Shown here: positions 40,838 to 48,997 of the stretch, piece after piece
How the letters are laid out: each line of letters starts with the position of its first letter
How positions within the stretch are numbered: position 1 is the stretch's first letter
DNA from: an uncultured Armatimonadota bacterium
GTDB lineage: Bacteria; Armatimonadota; Fimbriimonadia; Fimbriimonadales; Fimbriimonadaceae
Assembly (NCBI GenBank): GCA_903927345.1
Contig: CAIYMO010000014.1
Span: forward strand, 1-64,000
Reading direction: 5' to 3'
DNA length: 64,000 nucleotides
Made by a program: the position numbers and the translations under genes
The notes under the pieces: generated by a model
What the model was told of the DNA's origin: nothing
The model's input: only the letters and a program-made list of their open reading frames with translations
Databases searched by the model: none

Positions 40838-43066
40838 ATGCCCATGACTACCGCGCTCGACCTGGCATCCCTCAATCCCGAGCAATACGAAGCGGTTGTC
40901 CACCCTGGCGGCCCCCTGTTGATCTTCGCAGGTGCCGGTTCCGGAAAGACTCGAGTCATCACCTACCGAATCGCCCGCCTAATCCAAGAGGGAGTCCCCG
41001 CACCCTGCATCCTCGCGGTCACCTTTACCAATAAAGCTGCAAAGGAAATGGTCGAGCGCATCAGTCCGCTTGTCGGCGATAAAGCCAAAGGGCTCTGGAT
41101 TGGCACATTCCACTCCCTGTGCGCCCGAATCCTCCGTATCGACGGCTCCGCTATTGGCATTGACCGAAACTTCGTGATCTACGACGACGGCGACCAGTTG
41201 TCCATCATCAAAGATATCTTCAAGAAGAAGAACATCGACGACAAGTCAATCCAACCCCGAGCCGTCCTCAACGAGATCTCGCGGGCGAAGGAAAAGCTCC
41301 TCAGCCCCGAACAATACAAAGAGCGAGCCGCCGGATTCTTCGAGCAGATCGTCTGCGATATCTACAAGTCCTACAACGAAGCCCTGCAAAGAGCAAACGC
41401 CCTCGACTTCGACGACATCCTCTACTTCGTCAACCGCCTCCTGGAACAACGGGCCGAAGTGCGCGAGAAGTATCAGCGCCAGTTCCGCCACGTACTCGTC
41501 GACGAGTACCAAGACGTCAACCTCGCGCAGTACAACATCGTACACACCATGGCGGGCCTTCACCGCAATGTCGTCGTCGTGGGCGACGACGACCAGTCCA
41601 TCTATGGGTGGCGGGGCGCCGACGTTAGTCTCATCCTCAAATTCGGCAGCGACTACCCAGACGCCAAAATTGTCAAACTCGAGCGCAACTACCGCTCCAC
41701 CCAAAACATCCTCACTGGCGCAAACGAAGTCATTAAGAAAAACCGCTCCCGTGCCGCAAAGGAACTCTGGACCGACAACGGCACCGGGGCCCCCATCACG
41801 CTCACAATGTCCGGCACTGAGCAAGACGAGGCAATGAACATCGCCTCCGACGTCCTCCGCGACGTCCGATCAGGTCGCCGCGAGTTCCGAGACTTCGCAA
41901 TCCTCTACCGAACCAACGCCCAAAGCCGCGTGGTTGAAGAAGCCTTCCTCACCAACCGAATCCCGCACATGCTCATCGGTGGCCAGCGGTTCTACGAACG
42001 CCGGGAAATCAAGGACATGATTTCCTACCTCCGGCTCATCTTCAACACCCGAGACGACGTCAGCTTCCGCCGAGTCATCAACATCCCCACCCGAGGCATC
42101 GGCAACTCCGCAATTCAGGCCATGGAGCAATACGCGGCATTAAACAATTGCTCGCTCTTCCAAGCGTCACAAGACCAAGGCGTCCAAGCAACCCTCCAGA
42201 AGAAGGCGGCGTCTTCTGTCCGCGTCTTCTCCGACGCCATCGAGGAAGCAGTTCAAATGATGGAGCAGGGACCTGTCACCCCGATCCTTCGCCAAATCAT
42301 GAACCGCTCTGGCTACCTCGACGCCCTAAAAGCCGAGCACTCTGAAGAAGCCCTTGGTCGCCTCGAGAACCTCCAAGAACTACTCAATGTCACCTCCCAG
42401 TTTGACGAAACCGCCGAAGAGGTCAATCTAGGAATGTTCCTCGAAAGCGTATCCCTCGTGGCCGACATCGATAAGCTAGTCGATAGCTCCAACGCGGTCA
42501 CTCTGATGACCCTGCACAGTGCCAAAGGCCTCGAATTCCCCGTCGTCTTCCTCGCCGGTCTCGAAGAAGGCGTCTTCCCTCACTCGCGCTCCCTGTACTC
42601 CGATTCCGAGCTCGAAGAAGAACGGCGGCTCTGCTACGTCGGAATGACGCGAGCCCGCGAGGAACTACACATCTCCCATGCCCACCGCCGATCGCTGTAC
42701 GGTATGCCGAACTTCAACGCCCGGTCGCGGTTCATCGACGATATCCCCGCCGACATCCTTGACCTGCGCGGCGACGCTGCCCCGGGTGGCTACGGCGGAA
42801 ACTTCGAGCGCCCGGCGCGCACCGTCACCCCGACCCGAACGGGCGGATACATCGTCAACGATCCCCCAAAACCAGTCCAGAACTTCGCCGCCAAAGCCCC
42901 ATTCCAGGTCGGCGAAAGAGTGCGTCACGCCAAGTTCGGCGTCGGTGTCGTCATCGCCTGCAACCCCATCAAAGACGACTTTGAAATCACCGTCGCCTTC
43001 CCTGGCGTCACCGGAATCAAAAAACTCGTCCAGAAGCTGGCAAAATTGGAGAAGGTAGAAAGTTGA
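40838..43066 (+). CDS. pcrA: UvrD/PcrA-type ATP-dependent DNA helicase
   Basis: A 742-residue SF1A 3'-5' helicase for repair and replication-fork maintenance. Q-motif LNPEQYEAVVHPGGPLLIFAGAGSGKTRVIT (Walker A at about 31-37), FTNKAAKEM (Ia), DEYQDVN (II), GDDDQSIYGWRGA (III), LERNYRS (IV), TLHSAKGLEFPVVF (V) and EEERRLCYVGMTRARE (VI). The C-terminal 60 residues (FQVGERVRHAKFGVGVVIACNPIKDDFEITVAF) form the Tudor-like RNA-polymerase-binding domain of PcrA. CATAAT lies five bases before the ATG at 40838; an ATG two codons later is the alternative start. Confidence 0.95.
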   Translation: MPMTTALDLASLNPEQYEAVVHPGGPLLIFAGAGSGKTRVITYRIARLIQEGVPAPCILAVTFTNKAAKEMVERISPLVGDKAKGLWIGTFHSLCARILRIDGSAIGIDRNFVIYDDGDQLSIIKDIFKKKNIDDKSIQPRAVLNEISRAKEKLLSPEQYKERAAGFFEQIVCDIYKSYNEALQRANALDFDDILYFVNRLLEQRAEVREKYQRQFRHVLVDEYQDVNLAQYNIVHTMAGLHRNVVVVGDDDQSIYGWRGADVSLILKFGSDYPDAKIVKLERNYRSTQNILTGANEVIKKNRSRAAKELWTDNGTGAPITLTMSGTEQDEAMNIASDVLRDVRSGRREFRDFAILYRTNAQSRVVEEAFLTNRIPHMLIGGQRFYERREIKDMISYLRLIFNTRDDVSFRRVINIPTRGIGNSAIQAMEQYAALNNCSLFQASQDQGVQATLQKKAASSVRVFSDAIEEAVQMMEQGPVTPILRQIMNRSGYLDALKAEHSEEALGRLENLQELLNVTSQFDETAEEVNLGMFLESVSLVADIDKLVDSSNAVTLMTLHSAKGLEFPVVFLAGLEEGVFPHSRSLYSDSELEEERRLCYVGMTRAREELHISHAHRRSLYGMPNFNARSRFIDDIPADILDLRGDAAPGGYGGNFERPARTVTPTRTGGYIVNDPPKPVQNFAAKAPFQVGERVRHAKFGVGVVIACNPIKDDFEITVAFPGVTGIKKLVQKLAKLEKVES

Positions 43067-43653
43067 AGCAACTTGCGTTCGCCTTATTTGGAGTTCTGAT
43101 CGTTGGCTGTGGCAGCAACAGCACAGACTACATGCCGCTCACGAAAGGCAAAGAATGGGGCTACGAAGTTCGCGCCGGATTCCAACGAAACAACTCCACG
43201 CTCAGAGTCGTCGAACCCACATCGGTCGGCGGAGTCCGTGGATGGCGGATCGTCGGTTCGTTGGGTGAATCGAGAATGGCGTGGAAAGACACCAAGCTGG
43301 TCGTCTCAGAGTTTGCAAACTGCCGATTCTCCACGCCTGTGCCTCTCCTCGATACTGCCAAGATCCCGCCGAAGAGCAAGAGCCAAGGCGAAAGCTTCAG
43401 CCAGGCACACTCATGGAAAGGGAAGATCGAGAGTTTTGGAGTCACTCGCCCCGCGAGCGCAGTGCTTCGCCAGAGGCAAACCAAGCTAACGGGCAACAAG
43501 TCCGACCTCGTCCAATCCGTTCTCGAACTGTCGGTCGGCGGAGCAACAATGGAAGTGCGCACCTGGTTCGAAAAAGGCAAAGGCATCGTCAAGCAAGAAC
43601 AGCGAACCAACGGAAACTTGATCGTCGCGCTGGATATTCTGCAACGTGACTAG
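43063..43653 (+). CDS. putative lipoprotein of unknown function
   Basis: A 196-residue protein with lipobox FGVLIVGC (Cys 16), so probably lipid-anchored. The rest is mostly beta: YMPLTKGKEWGYEVRAGFQRNNSTLRVVEPTSVGGVRGWRIVG resembles the common secreted pattern in which a value is read out after PLTxGxxWxY. It starts with TTG at 43063, overlapping the pcrA stop as TTGA, so translation is coupled to a DNA helicase gene with which no functional link is obvious. Confidence 0.78.
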   Translation: MKQLAFALFGVLIVGCGSNSTDYMPLTKGKEWGYEVRAGFQRNNSTLRVVEPTSVGGVRGWRIVGSLGESRMAWKDTKLVVSEFANCRFSTPVPLLDTAKIPPKSKSQGESFSQAHSWKGKIESFGVTRPASAVLRQRQTKLTGNKSDLVQSVLELSVGGATMEVRTWFEKGKGIVKQEQRTNGNLIVALDILQRD

Positions 43654-43702
43654 CCGATTTGCGGAAGAACACATAAGGCGACATTGACATCAGCGAACTC
43701 AG

Positions 43703-44392
43703 ATGGAAAACATTTCAATCCTCAGTCCTAAGCCCGTAACCCTCAAAGAGGTCAAGGCGAATCCAAAGGTCAAAAAGCTCATCGACGGAGCAAACGAAGT
43801 GATGCGTGCCATGGGTTACACCGAGCACGGCCATCGCCATGTCGGAGTTGTCTCCTCAATCACCCGATACATCCTCGAAAACCTAAAACTTTCAGATCGA
43901 GAAATTGAACTGGGACAAATCGCGGCGTACCTACACGACATCGGTAACGTTATCCACCGCACAAACCACCCCATGCACGGCGCAAGCATCGCGTTTGTGA
44001 TCCTCAATGAAATGGGCATGGATGCCGCCGAAATCGCCCCAGTCCTCAGCGCTATCGGCAACCACGAAGAAATGAGTGGCGTCCCGATTTCCACAATGTC
44101 TGCCGCCCTGATCATCGCCGACAAAAGCGATGTTCACTTCAGTCGAGTCCAAAACCCCATCATCGAAACGTACGATATCCACGACCGCGTCAATGCCGCC
44201 GTCCAAAAGAGCCGAGTCGAAATGGATAACGACGCCCGTACAATCCAACTCGCGCTGGAAATCGATACGTCGAAGGCAACCGTCATGGAGTACTTCGAAA
44301 TCTTCCTCAGCCGAATGGTCATGTGCCGCCACTCCGCCGAACTCTTTGGCTACGACTTCAAGCTCGGTGTAAACGGAACCCTACTCGAGTAA
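43703..44392 (+). CDS. HD-domain phosphohydrolase-like protein
   Basis: A 229-residue protein with an HD domain. EHGHRHVGVV at 41-50 and AAYLHDIGNVIHR (His78-Asp79) give the metal-binding residues; NHPMHGASIAFVIL and GNHEE provide the following histidines, and IADKSDVHFSR a late Asp. The family hydrolyses phosphate esters, often nucleotides. A C-terminal region of 75 residues is unassigned. Substrate unknown. No close operon partner: pcrA and the lipoprotein lie upstream and a terminator for the convergent gene lies just after. Confidence 0.85.
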   Translation: MENISILSPKPVTLKEVKANPKVKKLIDGANEVMRAMGYTEHGHRHVGVVSSITRYILENLKLSDREIELGQIAAYLHDIGNVIHRTNHPMHGASIAFVILNEMGMDAAEIAPVLSAIGNHEEMSGVPISTMSAALIIADKSDVHFSRVQNPIIETYDIHDRVNAAVQKSRVEMDNDARTIQLALEIDTSKATVMEYFEIFLSRMVMCRHSAELFGYDFKLGVNGTLLE

Positions 44393-44426
44393 AAAGAGCT
44401 CCCAGCCAGTTTAGGTTGGAAGCTCT
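44391..44426 (-). terminator. intrinsic terminator after the PEP-CTERM gene
   Basis: AGAGCT[T]CCAACC...GG(C)TGGGAGCTCT-type stem on the reverse strand, with one internal mismatch, followed by TTTTT (44395-44391), which abuts the stop codon of the HD gene. Confidence 0.7.
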
Positions 44427-44448
44427 CAACAGTCGGATCGAATCGAAT

Positions 44449-45222
44449 CTACTTCTTGCGCCGCTTCGCGACAAGTCCAAATAGTCCAATGCCGAGTACG
44501 GCCATGGACGCAGGCTCTGGAACCACTTGGACCGAATCCCAGTAAACGCGTCCAACACCCGCGCCGCTGGTGCTGCTCACGCCTCGAGTGAACAAGCTGA
44601 ATCCATAAACCTTGCTTGTATTTGAGATTCCCGACTGGATAGTGAAAATATTCCCGTTGATGCCACCCTTCATCGTGCCCGCCGTAGCGTCAAAGTCGAG
44701 CGACATATCAACCCATCGATCGTTCAGTGGGCTGATCGTCCCGATGGTCGAAGTCGAGAAGCTAGAGTTTTGACCAATCACGTTCCCCGACTTGTCCAGC
44801 ATAAAGAGCGCATTGATCCCGCGCATTTGCATCCCAAACTGGCGACCCGCTCCTGAGTTGGCACTATCGATGTACTGCTTCCACTTGACCGTGAACTTGC
44901 TATAGCCCGTAAATCCATTAAAGTTCGGCGAAGCAATGCTGTAGTTGGTCACATTCGAAGTGGTGTTGTTGTAGGTAGCGACCTGACTGCCCTCAATCGC
45001 AGTAAATGCCGGCGTCCGTGTGGTAGCCGTTGCTGTTGTCGCGACCGAAAACACTGTTCCCGGCGATCCGCTTACGCTCGTGCCCCAAGGCCCCAAGAAA
45101 GGAGTAGAGCTGAGTGGGTTCCAAGTCGGGGACTCTGTTGCTTCAAAGCCCGTGTAATAAGATTGGCCAAACGCAGAACTCAAGCAAGCCGCAAATAGCC
45201 CAGTGAATAGGATTCGTTTCAT
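44449..45222 (-). CDS. secreted PEP-CTERM sorting-domain protein
   Basis: A 257-residue exported protein. Signal peptide 1-19 (CLSSAFG-Q). The C terminus is VPEPASMAVLGIGLFGLVAKRRKK: the PEP motif, a membrane helix and a basic end, the signal processed by an exosortase. The central part (YYTGFEATESPTWNPLS; FSVATTATAT; SGNVIGQNSS) is probably a jelly-roll or LamG-like beta domain. Exosortase and polysaccharide genes are not in the window. Lone gene with terminator. Confidence 0.85.
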   Translation of the reverse strand: MKRILFTGLFAACLSSAFGQSYYTGFEATESPTWNPLSSTPFLGPWGTSVSGSPGTVFSVATTATATTRTPAFTAIEGSQVATYNNTTSNVTNYSIASPNFNGFTGYSKFTVKWKQYIDSANSGAGRQFGMQMRGINALFMLDKSGNVIGQNSSFSTSTIGTISPLNDRWVDMSLDFDATAGTMKGGINGNIFTIQSGISNTSKVYGFSLFTRGVSSTSGAGVGRVYWDSVQVVPEPASMAVLGIGLFGLVAKRRKK

Positions 45223-45393
45223 ATCAAAACAACCTCGATCAACTGGGTCACCCAGGGGCGGCAGTTCATCGCGATAACATTATAGTGCACAAATCACTCT
45301 AGGTTTTAGGTTCCCGCGAAAAAAGTTGAATCACGCAAGATCGTTGGTTCGTCTCCCAGCAAATTCGAACGCGGTATACTTGTCGTCTACCTC

Positions 45394-45426
45394 TCTGTCC
45401 GACCTTCATTGAGTCGGGCTGACAGA
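45394..45426 (+). promoter_or_regulatory. rpsF leader stem-loop (possible S6:S18 autoregulatory element)
   Basis: TCTGTC-CGAC...GTCG-GGCT-GACAGA: a hairpin with a four-base asymmetric bulge on the 3' side, 15 bases before the rpsF ATG. TATACT at 45375-45380 is a plausible -10 just upstream. In many bacteria a bulged hairpin in the rpsF leader binds the S6:S18 complex; correspondence here is by placement, not verified by covariation. Confidence 0.4.
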
Positions 45427-45440
45427 CCAAAGGGAGAACT

Positions 45441-45770
45441 ATGTCTAACCGCAACTACGAAGCACTTTATATCGTCCGACCTGAGCTAAAGGAAGCCGAC
45501 ATCGCAAAGATCGCTGAGCGATTCAGCAAAGTCGTCACCGACAACGGTGGAACCGTTTCCAAGGCTGCACTCTGGGAAAAGCGAAAGTTCGCCTACGAGA
45601 TCAACGACATCAAAGAAGGCAACTACATCATCATGAACTTCGAAGCTCCAGGCACCGTTCCTGCTGAGCTCAACCGATTGATGCGCATCAGCGACGACGT
45701 TCTTCGACACACCATCGTCAAGCAAGAAGAAGTTTCTGCTCCAGCAGAAGCCGCTCCAGTCGAGGCATAA
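45441..45770 (+). CDS. rpsF: 30S ribosomal protein S6
   Basis: A 109-residue S6. NRNYEALYIVRPELKEADIAKIAERFSKVVTDNGGTV and WEKRKFAYEINDIKEGNYIIMNFEAPGTVPAELNRLMRISDDVLRHTIVK are diagnostic. GGGAG five bases before the ATG is its ribosome site. It is paired with ssb after 6 bp, but the usual next genes rpsR and rplI are absent; a terminator follows ssb. Five of its seven Arg codons are CGA. Confidence 0.97.
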   Translation: MSNRNYEALYIVRPELKEADIAKIAERFSKVVTDNGGTVSKAALWEKRKFAYEINDIKEGNYIIMNFEAPGTVPAELNRLMRISDDVLRHTIVKQEEVSAPAEAAPVEA

Positions 45771-45776
45771 GGAACA

Positions 45777-46190
45777 ATGGTCAACCGCGTCGTGCTTATC
45801 GGTCGCCTCACCCGCGACCCCGAAATGCGAACCACCAACTCCGGCAAAAACGTCGTCGAGTTCTCGATCGCTGTTAACAAGCGAGTGAAAGCCGCCGATG
45901 GCACCGATGCTGACTTCTTCCGAGTCAAGGCTTGGGGCCAAACCGCAGAATACGTCAACAGCTACCTGACCAAGGGCCGCCTCGTTGCCGTGGATGGTCG
46001 ACTCGAAACCCGAAAGTGGACCGACCAAGGCGGAGCAAACCGCGAAACCGTCGAAGTCGTTGCCGACAACGTCAACGGTCTTGACCGACCTCGCGATGAC
46101 GCAGCCGGTGGCGCCGCCTCGGCTCCTCGAGCAGCCTCCAACGCTCCTGCACCTGCCGCCGACGAATACGACCCATTCGCCGACGAATAA
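45777..46190 (+). CDS. ssb: single-stranded DNA-binding protein
   Basis: A 137-residue SSB with one OB fold (MVNRVVLIGRLTRDPEMRTTNSGKNVVEFSIAVNKRV; FFRVKAWGQTAEYVNSYLTKGRLVAVDGRLETRKW). A 30-residue Ala/Pro/Asp linker leads to the C terminus DEYDPFADE. Canonical SSBs end DDxIPF with the Phe carboxylate free for partner binding; here the PF pair is followed by ADE, so the tip is displaced by three residues. Confidence 0.97.
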   Translation: MVNRVVLIGRLTRDPEMRTTNSGKNVVEFSIAVNKRVKAADGTDADFFRVKAWGQTAEYVNSYLTKGRLVAVDGRLETRKWTDQGGANRETVEVVADNVNGLDRPRDDAAGGAASAPRAASNAPAPAADEYDPFADE

Positions 46191-46212
46191 GAAGCGTCAT
46201 AGGACGCTCACC

Positions 46213-46249
46213 AAAGCCTCGGGATCCTCGATCCCGGGGCTTTATTTTT
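46213..46249 (+). terminator. intrinsic terminator after rpsF-ssb
   Basis: AAAGCCTCGGGAT - CCTCG - ATCCCGGGGCTTT (one T-G pair), then ATTTTT. The stop codon of the convergent 46242 gene lies within it. Confidence 0.88.
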
Positions 46250-46736
46250 GGTTCACCACTCCAGGTTTGCGAATTGACCCGGAACCTTTCGTGCTCACGA
46301 AAAAACCGCCAGCCGTGAGGGATCCCAAAAACAGAAGGGTTGGTAAGGCGCAGATGCCATTGATTAGTTCGAACTGCATCATCAGAACAGGCGTTTCCAG
46401 CCCGACGATTTCGCAACCGCCATCCACCAACATTGGCTCGAATCTAGTAATCCCCGCCCATCGCGCAATCACGAAAACTCCAGAAATCATGCAGCCTGCA
46501 CTGACGATTGTCAAGTAACTCTTCGCTAGCTGAGTTATCAGCTTTCCGCTGAAACGGTGCCGGAAGAGCCATGCTAGGGAACCCTCGAGGATTCCGTAAG
46601 CCCACCAAATCTTTCCGATTTGAAATCCCGCGTGAGAAAACGGGACAAACATGTACAGCGCAGGTCCTACCCAGGCGCAAAGCCCCAGCAGGAAGAACTG
46701 ACCAACGGCCGATCGGCTAGGGAGCCGCAACCTCAT
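46242..46736 (-). CDS. four-helix membrane protein, unknown
   Basis: A 164-residue protein with four hydrophobic stretches (FFLLGLCAWVGPALYMFVPF; YGILEGSLAWLF; LTIVSAGCMISGVFVIARWAG; PTLLFLGSLTAGGFFV) and basic loops. Not recognised. Its ATG lies 20 bp inside the end of the upstream gene, so it is coupled to that propeller-like protein. Confidence 0.66.
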   Translation of the reverse strand: MRLRLPSRSAVGQFFLLGLCAWVGPALYMFVPFSHAGFQIGKIWWAYGILEGSLAWLFRHRFSGKLITQLAKSYLTIVSAGCMISGVFVIARWAGITRFEPMLVDGGCEIVGLETPVLMMQFELINGICALPTLLFLGSLTAGGFFVSTKGSGSIRKPGVVNQK

Positions 46737-47553
46737 ACATATCCCCTTGCTCGTTCGTGATGATCAACTTGTCCTTTGCGTCCCAACAAATCGCCTCGCA
46801 CTGCTTTGCGCCCCGAAAGCTGTACTGCGCCAGGGGAACCGAGAGGATCTTCTCCCGCTTCGTCATATCAAAAATCCAAACGCACTGCAACGGGGACTGC
46901 ACAAGCACCGCCAAACGCTTTCCATCCGGCGATAGGTCGCAAGCCGTCACCCATCCATCCATGCGTGGCTTCGTGTCCAGCTTCTCGGGCTTGTTTAGCT
47001 TCGTCGGAGAAGGATTCTTCAGCCGATAGATTGACGCCCCTTGTGCTGGAAACTTGTGGGTTTTATCGCGCCATTTGGTCACGAAGTACATCGTCCCCGT
47101 CCGAACCGCAAGCGCCTCGCAATCAAAGTTCCAATCTCCCGAAGGCGGAAACTCAGTCTGATCTGGCCAGGCAATCCGATAAGCCGTCGTCTTCCCGGGC
47201 TTCCCGTTGATCGGAAAGTCTTTGACCGCGTAGACCGTCAGCTCCTTCCGGAAGTTGAGGTTGTTCCCTGTATCGGCGATATAGATCGTGTCTCCGTCCA
47301 CCGCGATATCCTCCCAATCCAGATTCGCTGCCCCTTCTATTGCGTACCCACCCTCAGCTCCGACGGAAGTGCCATCCCGCCGAATAGCAAAAATCCGCGC
47401 CGAGTCTCCGCTGTCGTTGTGAACCCAATACACACCAGGGTTCTTCGAGGACCGAGCGATCCCGCTCATCTCATCAATCTCCTTGTTCTGGATTTTCCCC
47501 AGATTCTTGAGTTCAACCGGCGTTTGGGCAAGAAGCAGCGCAGCGAGGAGCAT
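46717..47553 (-). CDS. secreted beta-propeller-like protein
   Basis: A 278-residue protein with a short signal-like N terminus (LLAALLLAQ). The body is a repeat-rich propeller: MSGIARSSKNPGVYWVHNDSGDSARIFAIRRDG, WEDIAVDGDTIYIADTGNN, CEALAVRTGTMYFVTKW, ACDLSPDGKRLAVL and CEAICWDAKDKLIITNEQGDMYEV. The EMSGIA/DWEDIA/CEA(I/L)A pattern is shared with the SdiA-regulated / esterase-like propeller families; the ligand is unknown. CATAAC lies six bases before the ATG at 47553, facing the 47574 gene across 20 bp. Confidence 0.75.
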   Translation of the reverse strand: MLLAALLLAQTPVELKNLGKIQNKEIDEMSGIARSSKNPGVYWVHNDSGDSARIFAIRRDGTSVGAEGGYAIEGAANLDWEDIAVDGDTIYIADTGNNLNFRKELTVYAVKDFPINGKPGKTTAYRIAWPDQTEFPPSGDWNFDCEALAVRTGTMYFVTKWRDKTHKFPAQGASIYRLKNPSPTKLNKPEKLDTKPRMDGWVTACDLSPDGKRLAVLVQSPLQCVWIFDMTKREKILSVPLAQYSFRGAKQCEAICWDAKDKLIITNEQGDMYEVAAP

Positions 47554-47559
47554 TTCTAG

Positions 47560-47565
47560 GTTATG
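47560..47565 (-). promoter_or_regulatory. -10-like CATAAC, six bases before ATG 47553
   Basis: Reverse-strand CATAAC-CTAGAA-ATG. An alternative TATCAT lies three bases further upstream. It overlaps the forward -10 at 47562-47567. Confidence 0.5.
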
Positions 47566-47567
47566 AT
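47562..47567 (+). promoter_or_regulatory. -10 element TATGAT, six bases before ATG 47574
   Basis: TATGAT-ACGCGC-ATG. Four of its bases are shared with the reverse -10, so both promoters cannot be occupied at once. Confidence 0.6.
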
Positions 47568-47573
47568 ACGCGC

Positions 47574-48989
47574 ATGGTCACGGTTCTCGCTTCGCTTATG
47601 TTGGCTCAGGATGGATTTCCCTTCCGAGTCCACGAAGCCGATAAGATCCAAGCGGCAGAATTCGCCATCCGCCGTGCCGAGTACCTAAAATCGATCCCCG
47701 CCGGGTCGTTCGCTCTTTTGGTCACAAACCCCCTCCACCAGCGAACAAACGACACCGACTTCCCATTCCGACCCAACTCCTACTTTTGGTACCTCAGCGG
47801 CTGTGAAGAGCAAGACTCCGCTCTTCTCCTCGCCCCAGACGGAATCACCGTCAACGGAAAATCCGCTAAGGAAATTCTCTTCGTCGCCGACAAAGACCCG
47901 CGCAACGAAACCTGGACCGGCGTCTTGATGGGCCCAGAAAAGGCAAAGGAACTCCTCAAGGTCGACATGGTTCTCTCAAACCGCTCCTTCGCGACGGTCA
48001 TGGCTAGCCTAACGCAAGCCAAAGGCGCACTCATCGAGCGCCCCGACGGCCTCTCCGGCGCCGTCGCCCGCTTCGTCAAATCCTTCGATGAATGGCTCCC
48101 CAAGCACGCCGAGGAAAAGGGACTGCGAAAGCCCCTCGACGTGATGCGAAGCATCAAATCTCCTGCCGAAATCGCACTCAGCTGGAAGTCCATGAACGCA
48201 ACGTGCAATGCCCACAAGGAAGCGATCATGTCCTGCGAACCCGGAATGCGTGAGTGGGAAATCGCCTCCCTAGTCGAGTACATCTTCGCCCGAAACGGCT
48301 GTGAAGCCGTCGCTTACGGCTCCATCGTCGGCTCCGGAATGAACTCCTGCATCCTCCATTACCCGTCCCCCCGAAAGCGCATCAATAGCGGAGATTTCAT
48401 CTGCATGGATGTCGGCGGCGAGTACCACGGCTACGCGAGCGATGTCACGCGCTCATATCCTGCAAATGGCAAGTTCTCCCCCGAGCAAAAGGCAATCTAC
48501 GATATCGTCCAACAAGCTCAAGAAGCCGGAGTCAGAGCCTCAACGGTAGGCGCTCCCTTCTCTAGCGCCGATCAAGTCGCCCGAAAAATCGTCGCCGACG
48601 GCCTCATCCGACTTGGAGTAATCAAGGACGCGAAAGAGGCTAGCCGCTACTTCATGCACGGGACCTCCCACTACGTCGGCCTCGACGTCCACGACACCGG
48701 CGACTATGGCCCACTCAAAGCCAACCAAATCATCACCGTAGAACCCGGAATCTACATCAAAGAAGGCTCACCCTGCGACCAAAAGTGGTGGAACATCGGT
48801 TGCCGAATTGAGGACACAATCCTCATTGCACAAAACGGTCCCGTAAACATGAGCGGCAGCCAACTCCCCCGATCAACCTCTGAGATCGAGGCACTCATGG
48901 CAAAGAAAGGCCTCGGCAACCGCCCCGAAGGCAAAATCGCCCTCAACGGCGACCCATCAAAGCTGTTCGCGCTAAGCCACGCCCACTAA
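47574..48989 (+). CDS. M24 aminopeptidase P-like (Xaa-Pro aminopeptidase)
   Basis: A 471-residue metallopeptidase removing N-terminal residues before proline. The N-terminal domain has RTNDTDFPFRPNSYFWYLSGCEE, the AMP_N pattern of PepP. The pita-bread domain has ICMDVGGEYHGYASDVTRSYP (two metal Asp), FMHGTSHYVGLDVHD (His), VEPGIYI and IGCRIEDTILI (two Glu). A hydrophobic start (VTVLASLMLAQ) suggests export, unusual for PepP. Divergent from the propeller gene through a shared 20-bp promoter. Confidence 0.92.
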   Translation: MVTVLASLMLAQDGFPFRVHEADKIQAAEFAIRRAEYLKSIPAGSFALLVTNPLHQRTNDTDFPFRPNSYFWYLSGCEEQDSALLLAPDGITVNGKSAKEILFVADKDPRNETWTGVLMGPEKAKELLKVDMVLSNRSFATVMASLTQAKGALIERPDGLSGAVARFVKSFDEWLPKHAEEKGLRKPLDVMRSIKSPAEIALSWKSMNATCNAHKEAIMSCEPGMREWEIASLVEYIFARNGCEAVAYGSIVGSGMNSCILHYPSPRKRINSGDFICMDVGGEYHGYASDVTRSYPANGKFSPEQKAIYDIVQQAQEAGVRASTVGAPFSSADQVARKIVADGLIRLGVIKDAKEASRYFMHGTSHYVGLDVHDTGDYGPLKANQIITVEPGIYIKEGSPCDQKWWNIGCRIEDTILIAQNGPVNMSGSQLPRSTSEIEALMAKKGLGNRPEGKIALNGDPSKLFALSHAH

Positions 48990-48997
48990 GGACCGAA

